From the NCBI GenBank assembly GCA_963698405.1, contig CAVOQT010000001.1:1-64000 (forward strand): a stretch of DNA of 64,000 bases, in the 5' to 3' direction. A program made the position numbers and the translations under genes. The stretch comes from SHZI01 sp963698405 (lineage in GTDB: Bacteria > Pseudomonadota > Gammaproteobacteria > Steroidobacterales > GCA-2729495). The notes under the pieces were generated by a model. That model was not told the origin of the DNA, did no database searches, and saw nothing but the letters and a program-made list of their open reading frames with translations. Shown here one piece after another: positions 19,426 to 27,987 of the stretch (position 1 is the first letter of the stretch; each line of letters starts with the position of its first letter).

Positions 19426-20049
19426 TCAGGCAGATAGATCCACGGCCGGCGCAATCCGGTCACGTTCGCGGTAGGCGAGGATCTCTGCGTCGCGCTTCAG
19501 CGTGACGGCAATCGAGTCGAGGCCTTCGAGCAGCATCTCGCGGTCCGCGTCGGGGATTGTGAAAGACCATGATTTGCCGTCCGGCGTGGCGACCGTGCAG
19601 GTCGTCAGATCCACCGTCAGCAGGAAGTTGTGCGGGTCCGCTTCAATTTTCTGCGCCAGTGCCTCGACTACTGCATTGTCGAGAATCACCGGCACGATGC
19701 CATTGCGTACGCAGTTGCCCTGGAAGATCGAGCCGAAGCTCGGCGCGATAATCGCGCGGATGCCCCATTCATGCAGTGCCCACACGGCGTGCTCGCGGGA
19801 TGAACCGCAGCCGAAGTTGATGCCCGACAGCAGGATCTGCGCCTTGCGCCAGGGTTCGCGATTGAGGATGAAATCGGGGTTTTCAGCGCGGCTGCCGGGG
19901 CTCTGGTAGCGCCAGCCGGCGAACAGGCCGTCCGACAGCCCGACTTTGGATACACGCTTCATTTCCCGGCTCGGGATGATTGCGTCAGTATCGATATTGA
20001 TGCGCAACAGGGGGGCGGCGATGGCAGTGAGGCGGGTGAACTTTTCCAT
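19426..20049 (-). CDS. leuD: LeuD, isopropylmalate isomerase small subunit
   Basis: Swivel-domain subunit of 3-isopropylmalate dehydratase (leucine synthesis). It has 207 residues, with NIDTDAIIPSREMKRV, the substrate-binding INFGCGSSREHAVWAL and FQGNCVRNGIVPV. It follows leuC by six bases on the same strand. Confidence 0.97.
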   Translation of the reverse strand: MEKFTRLTAIAAPLLRINIDTDAIIPSREMKRVSKVGLSDGLFAGWRYQSPGSRAENPDFILNREPWRKAQILLSGINFGCGSSREHAVWALHEWGIRAIIAPSFGSIFQGNCVRNGIVPVILDNAVVEALAQKIEADPHNFLLTVDLTTCTVATPDGKSWSFTIPDADREMLLEGLDSIAVTLKRDAEILAYRERDRIAPAVDLSA

Positions 20050-20055
20050 GGCGCT

Positions 20056-21466
20056 TCAGTTCCCCTTCAGCTTGCGTACGTCAGCGAGCGAGCCGGCAAT
20101 CGCCGAGGCGACCACTGTCGCGGGGCTGGCCAGGTGGGTGCGTGTGCGCGGCCCCTGGCGGTTCTCGAAGTTGCGGTTGGTGCTGGAGACCACGCGCTCT
20201 TCGAGACCAAAGCTCTCGCCGCCGGCATAGAAGCACATCGAACAGCCCGACTCGCGCCACTCGAAACCGGCTTCACGAAAGATCCGGTCGATGCCTTCGG
20301 CCTCGGCTGCCTTCTTGACCTGGCTGGAGCCGGGTACACAGATCGCTTTCACGCCGGCGGCGACCTTGTGCCCGCGCAGGAGGCGGGCGGCTTCGCGCAG
20401 ATCGCTGAGCCGGCTGTTGGTGCAGGAGCCTATGAAAGCGGCGCTGATCGGCAGCCCCTCAAGCGGCGTGCCCGGTGTCAGCCCCATGTACTCCAGAGCG
20501 CGCTCCATCGACTGGCGCCGGTTGGTAGTCGGATTCGGCGGCCGGGTCGGGCACTGCATCGCCGATGTTGCCGCCATGCTGCGGGCTGGTGCCCCAGGTG
20601 ATATGCGGGCCAAGCGTGCTGCAGTCGATCTCGATCTCGCGATCGAAAGTGGCATCCGGATCGCTGGTCAGCGAGCGCCAGTGCGTGACTGCCTGCTCCC
20701 AGATTTCCGGCCCCGGCGCGAACGGCCGCCCGCGTACATATTCGAAAGTGGATTCGTCCGGCGCCACGATGCCGGTCCATGCACCGAATTCGACGGCCAT
20801 ATTGCACAGGGTGAAGCGGGCCTCGATGGGCAGTGCGCGTACCGCAGCGCCGGCGAATTCGATCGCATACCCAGTACCACCGGAGGCACCGTAGCGGCTG
20901 ATGAGATGGAGAATCAGATCCTTCGCATAGACACCGGGCTGCAGCTGTCCCTCGAAGCGGATGCGCATGTTGCGTGGTTTGCGTACCGCCAGTGTCTTGG
21001 TGGCCAGCGCGTGCTCGCCCTCGGTGGAGCCGATACCCCAGGCCAGCGCACCCAGACCGCCGAGCGTGCAGGTGTGGCTGTCCGGACAGACCAGCGTTAC
21101 GCCAGGCAGGGCGATGCCCTGTTCGGGCGAGACCACATGCACGATGCCCTGCCGGTCGTCGCCCAGATCAAAGAGATGAATACCGGCAGCACGGGCTGAA
21201 TCGCGGGTGCTGGTGATGAATTCGCGGCCGCCCGGCATGCGCGTGTCGTCGGTGCGCCCCGGCGTGGTGTCGACGATGTGGTCCATCGTGCAGAACACCT
21301 GCTCGGGGTGGCGCACCGTATGGCCTGCGGCTTCCAGGCCCTTGAGCGCCACGCTGCCGGTGCGTTCGTGCAGGAAGACGCGGTCGATGTAGAGCAGGGT
21401 GGCACCGTCGCCCAGGTCAGCCACCGTATGCTCGGCCCACAGTTTGTCGATGATGGTCTGGCCCAT
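20056..21466 (-). CDS. leuC: LeuC, isopropylmalate isomerase large subunit (one frameshift)
   Basis: Fe-S catalytic subunit partnering LeuD. The N-terminal frame begins MGQTIIDKLWAEHTVADLGD and holds the first cluster cysteine region (LVCPDSHTCTLGGLGALAWG). The frame breaks near 20520 and the C-terminal half continues with ISAAFIGSCTNSRLSDLREA and ESGCSMCFYAGGESF, which supply the remaining 4Fe-4S cysteines, then GPRTRTHLASPATVVASAIA. Restored length is about 470 residues, normal for LeuC. All cluster ligands are present, so an indel error is likely. Confidence 0.92.
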
Positions 21467-21552
21467 GCTTCCCGCACCTTGTAGGCGCTATCCGAAACCG
21501 GGCGCGATGATAGCAGCTCGGTTCCGGCTGCGGGCGCACCGGACGAGGGGGC

Positions 21553-21558
21553 TATAAT
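21553..21558 (+). promoter_or_regulatory. TATAAT -10 box of the moaC operon
   Basis: A perfect TATAAT lies 30 bases before the moaC ATG in the divergent leuC-moaC interval. No good -35 is visible seventeen bases upstream, so an activator or extended context may be needed. Confidence 0.4.
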
Positions 21559-21588
21559 CACGGTCTCCGGATCCAGGCGAGTAGCGAC

Positions 21589-22068
21589 ATGCTGTCCCAC
21601 GTGGATGACAAGAATCAGCCCACCATGGTGGATGTGAGCGGCAAGGCCGTTACGCGCCGCACTGCACACGCGCGGGCCCGAGTGATTCTGCCGCCCGTGG
21701 TTCGTGCCGCCTTTGCCGGGGGTGATATCCAGACGCCCAAGGGGCCGGTGTTCCAGACCGCGATCATTGCCGGTACGATGGGTGCCAAGCGCACCAGTGA
21801 GCTGATTCCGTTCTGCCATCCGATCGGCCTGGATTCCTGCCGCATCGAGATCGTCCTCGACCAGAGCGGTGATGTAGTCATCGACTGCACGAGCCGGGTT
21901 GAGCACCGCACCGGGGTCGAGATGGAAGCGCTCACCGGTGCCAGCATCGCCGCGCTCACCGTCTATGACATGTGCAAGGCGCTGTCGCACGACATCGTGA
22001 TCGCCGAGATCAGGCTCATCACCAAGACCGGCGGCAAGAGCGATTTCGGCGCTGCCGGAGCACCCTGA
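21589..22068 (+). CDS. moaC: MoaC, cyclic pyranopterin monophosphate synthase
   Basis: Second enzyme of molybdenum cofactor synthesis, converting the MoaA product to cPMP. The 159 residues cover the whole family: MVDVSGKAVTRRTAHARARV, ELIPFCHPIGLDSCRIEIVL and MEALTGASIAALTVYDMCKA with the active-site Lys-Ala-Leu and His-Asp. It leads a short run moaC-mobA-folE on the same strand. Confidence 0.97.
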   Translation: MLSHVDDKNQPTMVDVSGKAVTRRTAHARARVILPPVVRAAFAGGDIQTPKGPVFQTAIIAGTMGAKRTSELIPFCHPIGLDSCRIEIVLDQSGDVVIDCTSRVEHRTGVEMEALTGASIAALTVYDMCKALSHDIVIAEIRLITKTGGKSDFGAAGAP

Positions 22069-22073
22069 GCGGC

Positions 22074-22718
22074 ATGCAGGAGACTGGCAAGCAACCGCCA
22101 CCGATATTGCGTGGGTTGGTGCTGGCGGGCGGGCGCAGCGAGCGTATGGGCCGTGACAAGGCGGGGGTCATTATCGAAGGTGGCACCCTGCTGGAACGTA
22201 CGGTCGCACTGCTCGATGGCTGCGTGACCAGCGTGAGCGTGTCGGTACGTGTCGATCAGGCGGAGGATCAGCTACGCGCCCGCTATCCGCTGCTGCTGGA
22301 TACCGGTATCGGACTGGGCCCAGCCAACGGTCTGCGGTCGGCCCATCTGAGCGATCCGGCTGCGGCGTGGCTGGTGCTGGCCTGTGATATGCCCGGTCTC
22401 GACCGCGAGGCCATTGAGGCTCTCGTCGCCGCCCGTGATCCGGCGCGCGCAGCAACGAGCTGGCGCAGTCCTGTGAACGGGCGGCCCGAGCCGTTGTGTG
22501 CGATCTGGGAACCCGCTACGCTGGCGCGCCTCGCCAGTCTCGTTGCCGCCGCCGGGCACCCTGTCAGCCCGCGTGCCTTGCTGGCAGAGAGTGACACCCT
22601 GTTGCTGGATGCGCCGCGGCCTGCCGCGCTGCTCAATCTGAACACGCCTGCTGAACTAGATCGATACCGGAAAGAGAGACATGGCCACCAGTCGCAAGAA
22701 AAGCCCGACGACACTTAA
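22074..22718 (+). CDS. mobA: MobA, molybdenum cofactor guanylyltransferase
   Basis: Transfers GMP to molybdopterin to give the bis-MGD cofactor. The 214-residue nucleotidyltransferase has the loop GLVLAGGRSERMGRDKA and the metal-binding ACDMPGLD. ATG 22074 is six bases after the moaC stop. The 3' end overlaps the folE start by 38 bases, which is large but the MobA frame has no earlier stop; the last residues (HGHQSQEKPDDT) may be frame extension. Confidence 0.93.
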   Translation: MQETGKQPPPILRGLVLAGGRSERMGRDKAGVIIEGGTLLERTVALLDGCVTSVSVSVRVDQAEDQLRARYPLLLDTGIGLGPANGLRSAHLSDPAAAWLVLACDMPGLDREAIEALVAARDPARAATSWRSPVNGRPEPLCAIWEPATLARLASLVAAAGHPVSPRALLAESDTLLLDAPRPAALLNLNTPAELDRYRKERHGHQSQEKPDDT

Positions 22719-23289
22719 GCCGAGTCGCGAGAGCGCGGAAGCGGCGGTGCGTACCTTGCTGGCCTGGATCGGTGAAGATCCGGCCCGTCGCGGCCTGCAG
22801 AAAACGCCGGCCCGGTTCCTCGGGGCCTATGAAGACTGGTTTGCCGGTTACAAGGTCGATCCGTATGCCTTGCTGGGCACCTCCTTTCATCAAGTCGAGC
22901 ACTACGACCGGATCGTGGCCCTGACGCACATCGATTTTGAATCGCACTGTGAGCACCACGTGGCGCCGGTGATCGGTGTCGCCCATGTGGCCTATCTTCC
23001 AGACCGCCGGCTGGCGGGCATCAGCAAGCTGGTGCGGGTTGTAGAGGCATTCACCCGTCGCCTGATCGTGCAGGAAAAACTCACGGCTGATATCGCTCGC
23101 TGCTTTCAGCAGGTGCTTGAGCCGCGTGGTGTGGCCGTGGTCATCGAGGCACAGCACCACTGCATGACTACCCGCGGTGTGCATCGGGATAATGTACGCA
23201 TGACTACCAGCGAGATGCTGGGTGCATTCAAGGACGATGACCGCATCCGCACTGAATTCCTTGGCGCTATCGCGCGCCACGAGCGTTGA
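22681..23289 (+). CDS. folE: FolE, GTP cyclohydrolase I
   Basis: First enzyme of folate and tetrahydrobiopterin synthesis, making dihydroneopterin triphosphate. The 202 residues include the zinc ligands in ESHCEHHVAPVIG and AQHHCMTTRGV, and the GTP-contact region LPDRRLAGISKLVRVVEAFT. ATG 22681 follows GAGAG and lies inside the mobA tail, which suggests coupled expression of pterin genes. Confidence 0.97.
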   Translation: MATSRKKSPTTLKPSRESAEAAVRTLLAWIGEDPARRGLQKTPARFLGAYEDWFAGYKVDPYALLGTSFHQVEHYDRIVALTHIDFESHCEHHVAPVIGVAHVAYLPDRRLAGISKLVRVVEAFTRRLIVQEKLTADIARCFQQVLEPRGVAVVIEAQHHCMTTRGVHRDNVRMTTSEMLGAFKDDDRIRTEFLGAIARHER

Positions 23290-23326
23290 GTCGGGAGTCT
23301 TTTTCCATGAGCAGTGAACAAGTGAT

Positions 23327-23794
23327 ATGACCCGGGTTGTCGTCAGGACTGCTGCCGATATCAAGGCCTTCGAAGGTCGTGAGGTCGGCGTTTCGGACTG
23401 GATCATGGTCGATCAGGATCGCATCAACCGCTTTGCTGATGCGACTGACGATCACCAGTGGATCCACGTGGACGTCGAGCGCGCAAAGCGCGAGATGCCC
23501 ATCGGCAGCACCATTGCACACGGTTATCTGCTGGTCTCGCTGATGCCAGCTCTGCTGGACAGTGTGGTCGAGTTCGACGGTATCAAGCGCATCATCAATT
23601 ACGGTGTCAACGAAGTGCGCTTCAGAAACATGGTGCCGGCCGGCAAGCGTGTACGCATGCGCACCGCACTGAAGTCGGCACGTCAGCGTGCCGGTGGCTT
23701 GCAGGTCATTCTTGAGAACACCATTGAGATTGAAGGCGAAGTGAAGCCGGCCTGTACCGCCGAAGTGCTGGTGCTGTACTTTTTTGAAGAGTAG
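23327..23794 (+). CDS. MaoC-like hotdog dehydratase
   Basis: A 155-residue hotdog-fold protein of the MaoC/(R)-specific enoyl-CoA hydratase group. The hydratase motif is present as FADATDDHQWIHVDVERAKR with Asp and His, followed by IGSTIAHGYLLVSLMPALL. It probably hydrates enoyl-CoA or a nodulation-factor NodN-like substrate. Its stop codon TAG is the second to fourth base of the REP element that follows. Confidence 0.9.
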   Translation: MTRVVVRTAADIKAFEGREVGVSDWIMVDQDRINRFADATDDHQWIHVDVERAKREMPIGSTIAHGYLLVSLMPALLDSVVEFDGIKRIINYGVNEVRFRNMVPAGKRVRMRTALKSARQRAGGLQVILENTIEIEGEVKPACTAEVLVLYFFEE

Positions 23795-23863
23795 GAGCGG
23801 CTTCAGCCGCGATCTTCTCACCGTCAATCGCGGCTGAAGCCGCTCCCACGAAGCCGCTCCTAC
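23791..23863. repeat. REP-type palindromic element between convergent genes
   Basis: A 20-base perfect stem, GGAGCGGCTTCAGCCGCGAT (23794-23813) with its complement at 23827-23846, enclosing a 13-base loop. The outer edge GTAGGAGCGGCTTC at 23791 is mirrored a second time by GAAGCCGCTCCTAC at 23850-23863. This is the GTAGGAGCGGCTTCAGCCGC type of REP known from Pseudomonas and relatives. It supplies the stop codons of both flanking genes and could act as a bidirectional terminator. Confidence 0.88.
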
Positions 23864-24696
23864 GGGGATCCGTTGAGCGTCGCCAGCAGGCGCTGGTGGA
23901 TAGCCGGTGATGCACTCACCAGTATCGGGCTGCTGCGCGCGCTGAAATTCTCGAAGATATCCAGCGGTGTGCCGTCCAGTCCGGATACCACGCCGCCGGC
24001 ATTGGCAACGATATAGCCGAGCGCTCCCCAGTCCAGCAGGTCACAGGCTTGTGACACGAAGCCATCCAGGCGTCCGCTGAAGAGATCGTTGAGATTCTCG
24101 AAATCACGTTGCGGATCATCGTCGGTGACGATGTCGAATGCGCTCCAGCTGCCGCGCAGTTTTGCGAGTTCCCCGGGTGCCTGATAGGTGACGCAGACGC
24201 CGCTCCCGGAACGGGTAGCCAGCGGCTGCATGTCGTTCAGCGAGCGGCAGTCGCGCGTGCCGGTAAAGGCGCCGCAGCCGCGCACGGCAAGATTGAAGCG
24301 CCCGCTGACTGGCAGGTAGCAGATCACTGCCATCAGGCGCGCATCGCGGGTGATCGACAGGATGATCTGCCAGCCGGAGCGCTGATTCTGGTACAGGTAG
24401 GTGCCGTCGATCGGGTCGAGCCAGACCATCGTTGCGGCAGCGGGTGGAAAATAGCCGGTGTTGCGTGACAGTTCCTGTTCTTCACCGAAAAAACCGGCAT
24501 CCGGGAAGTGAGCCAGCGTGGTCATCTCGAAAAAGGTCTGTACCGAATGGTCGGCGTCGGTGATGGCCTGTACCCAGGGATTCTGGCCTGCCTTTCGTGC
24601 GGGTTCGGTGATACGTGGCTGAATATGCCGGGCGTAATCGCCGGCGGTGACCAGCACCGGGAGATAGGTTTCTACCATTGCGGTGATGGCAGGCAT
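23860..24696 (-). CDS. Inositol monophosphatase family protein
   Basis: Mg-dependent phosphatase of the IMPase/CysQ/HisN superfamily, 278 residues. Metal-binding motifs are ITDADHSVQTFF, WLDPIDGTYLYQNQRSGW and a C-terminal SQACDLLDWGALGYIVANAG (usual form W-D-x-A-A/G). It could act on inositol phosphate, histidinol phosphate or PAP; the sequence does not decide. The TAG stop at 23860-23862 falls in the REP element. Confidence 0.87.
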   Translation of the reverse strand: MPAITAMVETYLPVLVTAGDYARHIQPRITEPARKAGQNPWVQAITDADHSVQTFFEMTTLAHFPDAGFFGEEQELSRNTGYFPPAAATMVWLDPIDGTYLYQNQRSGWQIILSITRDARLMAVICYLPVSGRFNLAVRGCGAFTGTRDCRSLNDMQPLATRSGSGVCVTYQAPGELAKLRGSWSAFDIVTDDDPQRDFENLNDLFSGRLDGFVSQACDLLDWGALGYIVANAGGVVSGLDGTPLDIFENFSARSSPILVSASPAIHQRLLATLNGSP

Positions 24697-24702
24697 GCGT
24701 GT

Positions 24703-25470
24703 TCAGTGAGCGAGGCGGGCCTGCAGGGAATCCAGATAGCCGCGTACGCGGCGGGCATTTACGCCCATGTCGCCACGCCCGATCCGCGACTTGGAGCGCA
24801 CATCGATACGGCTGCCGGTACCTGTGGGCTGAATCCGGATCACCACATCATCCTTGAAACGTACCCAGCCGGTTTCTGCTGTCGCCTCGATGCGTCCTTC
24901 TGCTTCATTGGCCTCCACCAGCGTCCAGCCCTTGTCGGCGACGATTTCGCTGGCAGCGGCAAAGACCACGTCGGTGGGCTGATCGACCAGCAGCGGTTGG
25001 ATATCAGGGAAGGCGCGGTGCTGCTCGGCTGCGGTGTCTGGCCCGGAATACTCGCTGGGATTGGCCGCATCAGCCTGGCGCAGTGCCACGATGGCGACGA
25101 AAGCCGGCGGCGTTTCAGTGTCGGTGCTGATGTCGTGAATGGCCGGTGCGCCGCTTGCCTGGCTCATCACGAAGCCGTTGTTTGCTGTTACCGCAAGTCC
25201 AGCCAGCAGGGCGAGCCAGGTGGCTGGCCGCGATGTGGCGCCGCGCAGGCCGCCGCTGCGGATCAGGCCGAGTCCGGCGGTGATTGCAGCGATGAGCAGC
25301 AGCAGGCTGCCGAGCGCGTAGGCACCCATGCTGGCAAACGGTGAGAGAAATCCGGCGCGTGCGCCAAAGCCGGAGGCAATCGCAAGCACGATGCCGATGG
25401 CAGCGGTCGCGATACCGATAACGGACAGGCGGGATCCCTTGCGCGGCGTGAGCTGCAGAGCATCCTTCAT
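24703..25470 (-). CDS. DUF1499 membrane protein
   Basis: 255 residues: three hydrophobic helices at the N-terminus (SVIGIATAAIGIVLAIASGF; YALGSLLLLIAAITAGLGLI; ATWLALLAGLAVTANNGFVM), then a periplasmic DUF1499 domain (QPLLVDQPTDVVFAAASEIV; RIEATAETGWVRFKDDVVIR; VDVRSKSRIGRGDMGVNARR). DUF1499 is of unknown role. The start at 25470 is the first Met giving a normal N-terminus. It ends six bases before the phosphatase start, so the two are probably co-transcribed. Confidence 0.87.
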   Translation of the reverse strand: MKDALQLTPRKGSRLSVIGIATAAIGIVLAIASGFGARAGFLSPFASMGAYALGSLLLLIAAITAGLGLIRSGGLRGATSRPATWLALLAGLAVTANNGFVMSQASGAPAIHDISTDTETPPAFVAIVALRQADAANPSEYSGPDTAAEQHRAFPDIQPLLVDQPTDVVFAAASEIVADKGWTLVEANEAEGRIEATAETGWVRFKDDVVIRIQPTGTGSRIDVRSKSRIGRGDMGVNARRVRGYLDSLQARLAH

Positions 25471-25583
25471 GCGCTTTCCCCCCTTGCTTGAGGCTGACCT
25501 TAACACAGGCCTGCGGTACTGCCCATGCTGGCTGATAGCCTGCGCGTTACAATTCCGCTCCCTTTTTCCGGTTTGGGCTTTCA

Positions 25584-26447
25584 ATGGACGCAAGCTTTGC
25601 CGACCTGATCAGGTTGCTGGAACTCGAGCCGATCGAGGAGAACATCTTTCGTGGGCAGAGCCGCGATATCGGTACGCCACAGGTGTTTGGTGGTCAGGTG
25701 TTGGGCCAGGCACTTGCCGCAGCCAGTCGCACGGTGCGTGATCGGGCTGCGCATTCCCTGCACGCCTATTTCCTGAAGCGCGGTGATGTCAATGCGCCGA
25801 TCATCTATGAAGTTGATCGGGCACGGGATGGCGGCAGTTTTTCCAACCGTCGTGTGATCGCTATCCAGCATGGCGAACAGATCTTCAATATGACGGCATC
25901 ATTCCAGACGGTTGAGGTCGGTCTGGAGCACCAGGTGAGCATGCCGGATGTGCCGCAGCCTGAAGGTCTCAAGGATATTGAAACGCTGGTGCGCGAGTAC
26001 AGCGGCGACATACCGCCACGCATGCGGCGCTTCCTGTCCTACCAGCGTCCGTTCAGCGTGCGGCCGGTTGATCCCGGACAGTTTCTCTCGGCAGGCAGCG
26101 AGAACCGGGCGCCGGTCAAACAGGTGTGGATGCGCGCCGTCGACCAGTTGCCTGCTGACCAGTTTCTGCATCAGGTATTGCTGGCCTACGTTTCCGATTA
26201 CGAACTGATCGGCACGGTGACATTGCCGCATGGCTTGCATGCGAGCCGTAGCGGCCTGCAGATGGCGAGCCTCGATCATGCGATGTGGTTTCATCGCGCC
26301 TGCCGGGTGGATGAATGGATGCTGTTTGCGCTGGACAGTCCTGCTGCCAGTGGCGGGCGTGGCCTGGCGCGCGGCCATGTATTCACGGCAGATGGCCAAC
26401 TGGTGGCGACCCTGGCACAGGAAGGCCTGATCAGGCTGCGCGCCTGA
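25584..26447 (+). CDS. tesB: TesB, acyl-CoA thioesterase II
   Basis: Double-hotdog thioesterase hydrolysing medium- and long-chain acyl-CoA. The 287 residues match TesB throughout: DLIRLLELEPIEENIFRGQS, QVFGGQVLGQALAAASRTV, HSLHAYFLKRGD and the active-site Asp region LLAYVSDYELIGTV, then SLDHAMWFHR. It diverges from DUF1499 and converges with the carbonic anhydrase gene. Confidence 0.95.
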   Translation: MDASFADLIRLLELEPIEENIFRGQSRDIGTPQVFGGQVLGQALAAASRTVRDRAAHSLHAYFLKRGDVNAPIIYEVDRARDGGSFSNRRVIAIQHGEQIFNMTASFQTVEVGLEHQVSMPDVPQPEGLKDIETLVREYSGDIPPRMRRFLSYQRPFSVRPVDPGQFLSAGSENRAPVKQVWMRAVDQLPADQFLHQVLLAYVSDYELIGTVTLPHGLHASRSGLQMASLDHAMWFHRACRVDEWMLFALDSPAASGGRGLARGHVFTADGQLVATLAQEGLIRLRA

Positions 26448-26465
26448 CGACGCTGCCGGGTGGTC

Positions 26466-26987
26466 TCAGAGCAGAGACCGCAGGCCAGCCCGATAGCGTT
26501 TTGCCCGTTCTATATAGCGTTTGTTGTTGCCGGCTATCCGTTCCAGTTCCTGTGGTGTCAGCGGCCGGATGGCGCGTGCCGGCGAGCCGACGATCAGCAT
26601 GCCGTCCGGGAATTCCTTGCCCTCGGTAATCAGCGCGTGTGCGCCGATCAGGCAGTTGCGACCGATCCGTGCGTGATTCAGCACGCCCGCGCCCATTCCG
26701 ATCAGCGTGTCGTCGCCGATGCTGCAGCCATGCAGGGTCACCATATGTCCGACGGTGATCCGCTCGCCGAGCGTGAGCGGTGCGCCGGGATCACTGTGCA
26801 GCACTGAATTGTCCTGGATGTTGCTGCCACGACCGACGGTGAGTCGCTCGACATCGCCGCGCAATACGGCACCAAACCATACGCTGACCTCTGCAGCGAG
26901 GATGACATCGCCGATGACGGTGGCATTCGGCGCCACGTAGACATCCGCAGCGAGCTGCGGTACCAGTTCATCCAGCGCGTAGATCAC
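26466..26987 (-). CDS. Gamma-class carbonic anhydrase-like protein (YrdA type)
   Basis: Left-handed beta-helix hexapeptide protein of 173 residues. Zinc-ligand His residues are in NSVLHSDPGAPLTLGE and VGHMVTLHGCSIGDD, as in YrdA/CaiE. Enzyme activity varies in this family. Its ATG overlaps the gpmA stop by four bases, so it is co-translated with gpmA. Confidence 0.92.
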   Translation of the reverse strand: MIYALDELVPQLAADVYVAPNATVIGDVILAAEVSVWFGAVLRGDVERLTVGRGSNIQDNSVLHSDPGAPLTLGERITVGHMVTLHGCSIGDDTLIGMGAGVLNHARIGRNCLIGAHALITEGKEFPDGMLIVGSPARAIRPLTPQELERIAGNNKRYIERAKRYRAGLRSLL

Positions 26988-27727
26988 TTCGCCTTGCCCT
27001 GTTGTGCGACAGCTTCGGCAGCCTTGCGGATGGCGGCCTGATCACCGAGGTATTCGCGCTTCAGCGGCTGCAGATGTGCGTCCAGCGTGTAGAGCATCGG
27101 GATGCCGGTGGGGATGTTGAACTCGAGGATGTCCTGCTCGGACATGCTGTCGAGCATCTTCACCATCGCGCGCAGGCTGTTGCCGTGTGCCGTCACCAGC
27201 ACGTCCTCACCGCGCAGCAGGCGCGGGGCCACCTGGTCCTGCCAGAAGGGCAGCACGCGGGCCAGCGTGTCCTTGAGGGATTCGGTGCCCGGCAGGCCGG
27301 CGATGCTGTGATAGCGGGGATCATTGCCCGGGTGGCGCTCATCGGTTGAAGCGAGTGGCGGCGGGGGAGTGTCATAACTGCGCCGCCAGATCTTGACCTG
27401 GTCTTCGCCGTGTTTTGCAGCCGTCTCGGCCTTGTTCAGGCCCTGCAGTGAGCCGTAATGCCGTTCGTTCAGTCGCCAGCTGCGCTCGACCGGGATCCAC
27501 ATCAGATCCATCTCGTCGAGCATCAGCCAGAGCGTACGGATCGCCCGCTTGAGCACCGAGGTATAGGCGATATCGAAGCGGAAACCGAGCCGCGCCAGCT
27601 CCCGGCCGGCGTTCTGCGCCTCGTTACGGCCCTGCTCGGTCAGGTCTACGTCGGTCCAGCCGGTGAAGCGGTTTTCGAGGTTCCATGTGCTCTGTCCGTG
27701 TCGGCAGAGGACCAGCTTGCCTGTCAT
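26984..27727 (-). CDS. gpmA: GpmA, 2,3-bisphosphoglycerate-dependent phosphoglycerate mutase
   Basis: Glycolytic enzyme interconverting 3- and 2-phosphoglycerate. It has 247 residues with the phospho-His motif LCRHGQSTWNLENRFTGWTD, RRSYDTPPPPL and VTAHGNSLRAMVK. Upstream gene of a two-gene leftward unit with the carbonic anhydrase-like gene. Confidence 0.97.
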   Translation of the reverse strand: MTGKLVLCRHGQSTWNLENRFTGWTDVDLTEQGRNEAQNAGRELARLGFRFDIAYTSVLKRAIRTLWLMLDEMDLMWIPVERSWRLNERHYGSLQGLNKAETAAKHGEDQVKIWRRSYDTPPPPLASTDERHPGNDPRYHSIAGLPGTESLKDTLARVLPFWQDQVAPRLLRGEDVLVTAHGNSLRAMVKMLDSMSEQDILEFNIPTGIPMLYTLDAHLQPLKREYLGDQAAIRKAAEAVAQQGKAK

Positions 27728-27775
27728 GCGGAGACTCCATCTGGGTTACTGAACCCGTGATTCTAAATGCTGGCT

Positions 27776-27798
27776 GTCGCTGACTGACAGTCAGCGAC
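27776..27798. promoter_or_regulatory. Perfect 10-base inverted repeat between gpmA and a Crp/Fnr gene
   Basis: GTCGCTGACT and AGTCAGCGAC flank a 3-base spacer (GAC), in a 260-base interval between divergent genes, about 50 bases before gpmA and 190 before the regulator. There is no T-run on either side. It may be an operator or part of an mRNA leader. The rest of the interval (27799-27987) is A+T-richer and holds promoter-like sequence but nothing I can define. Confidence 0.4.
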
Positions 27799-27987
27799 AT
27801 GTGGTTGGGTGCTCATGCCGGTCTCCGGGCATGGTCTGGGACTGGTTTCTATGTGTGTTTTTGCACATACAGTTGCTAAAACAATGGCTATAAAGTCGAG
27901 ATAACTTGGCTTTCCATAATCCATTTACTTGCAGTGTTGCGGCATGGAGCGTAAGGGTATGGCCGTGGCGATTGGAGTAATTGCTTC

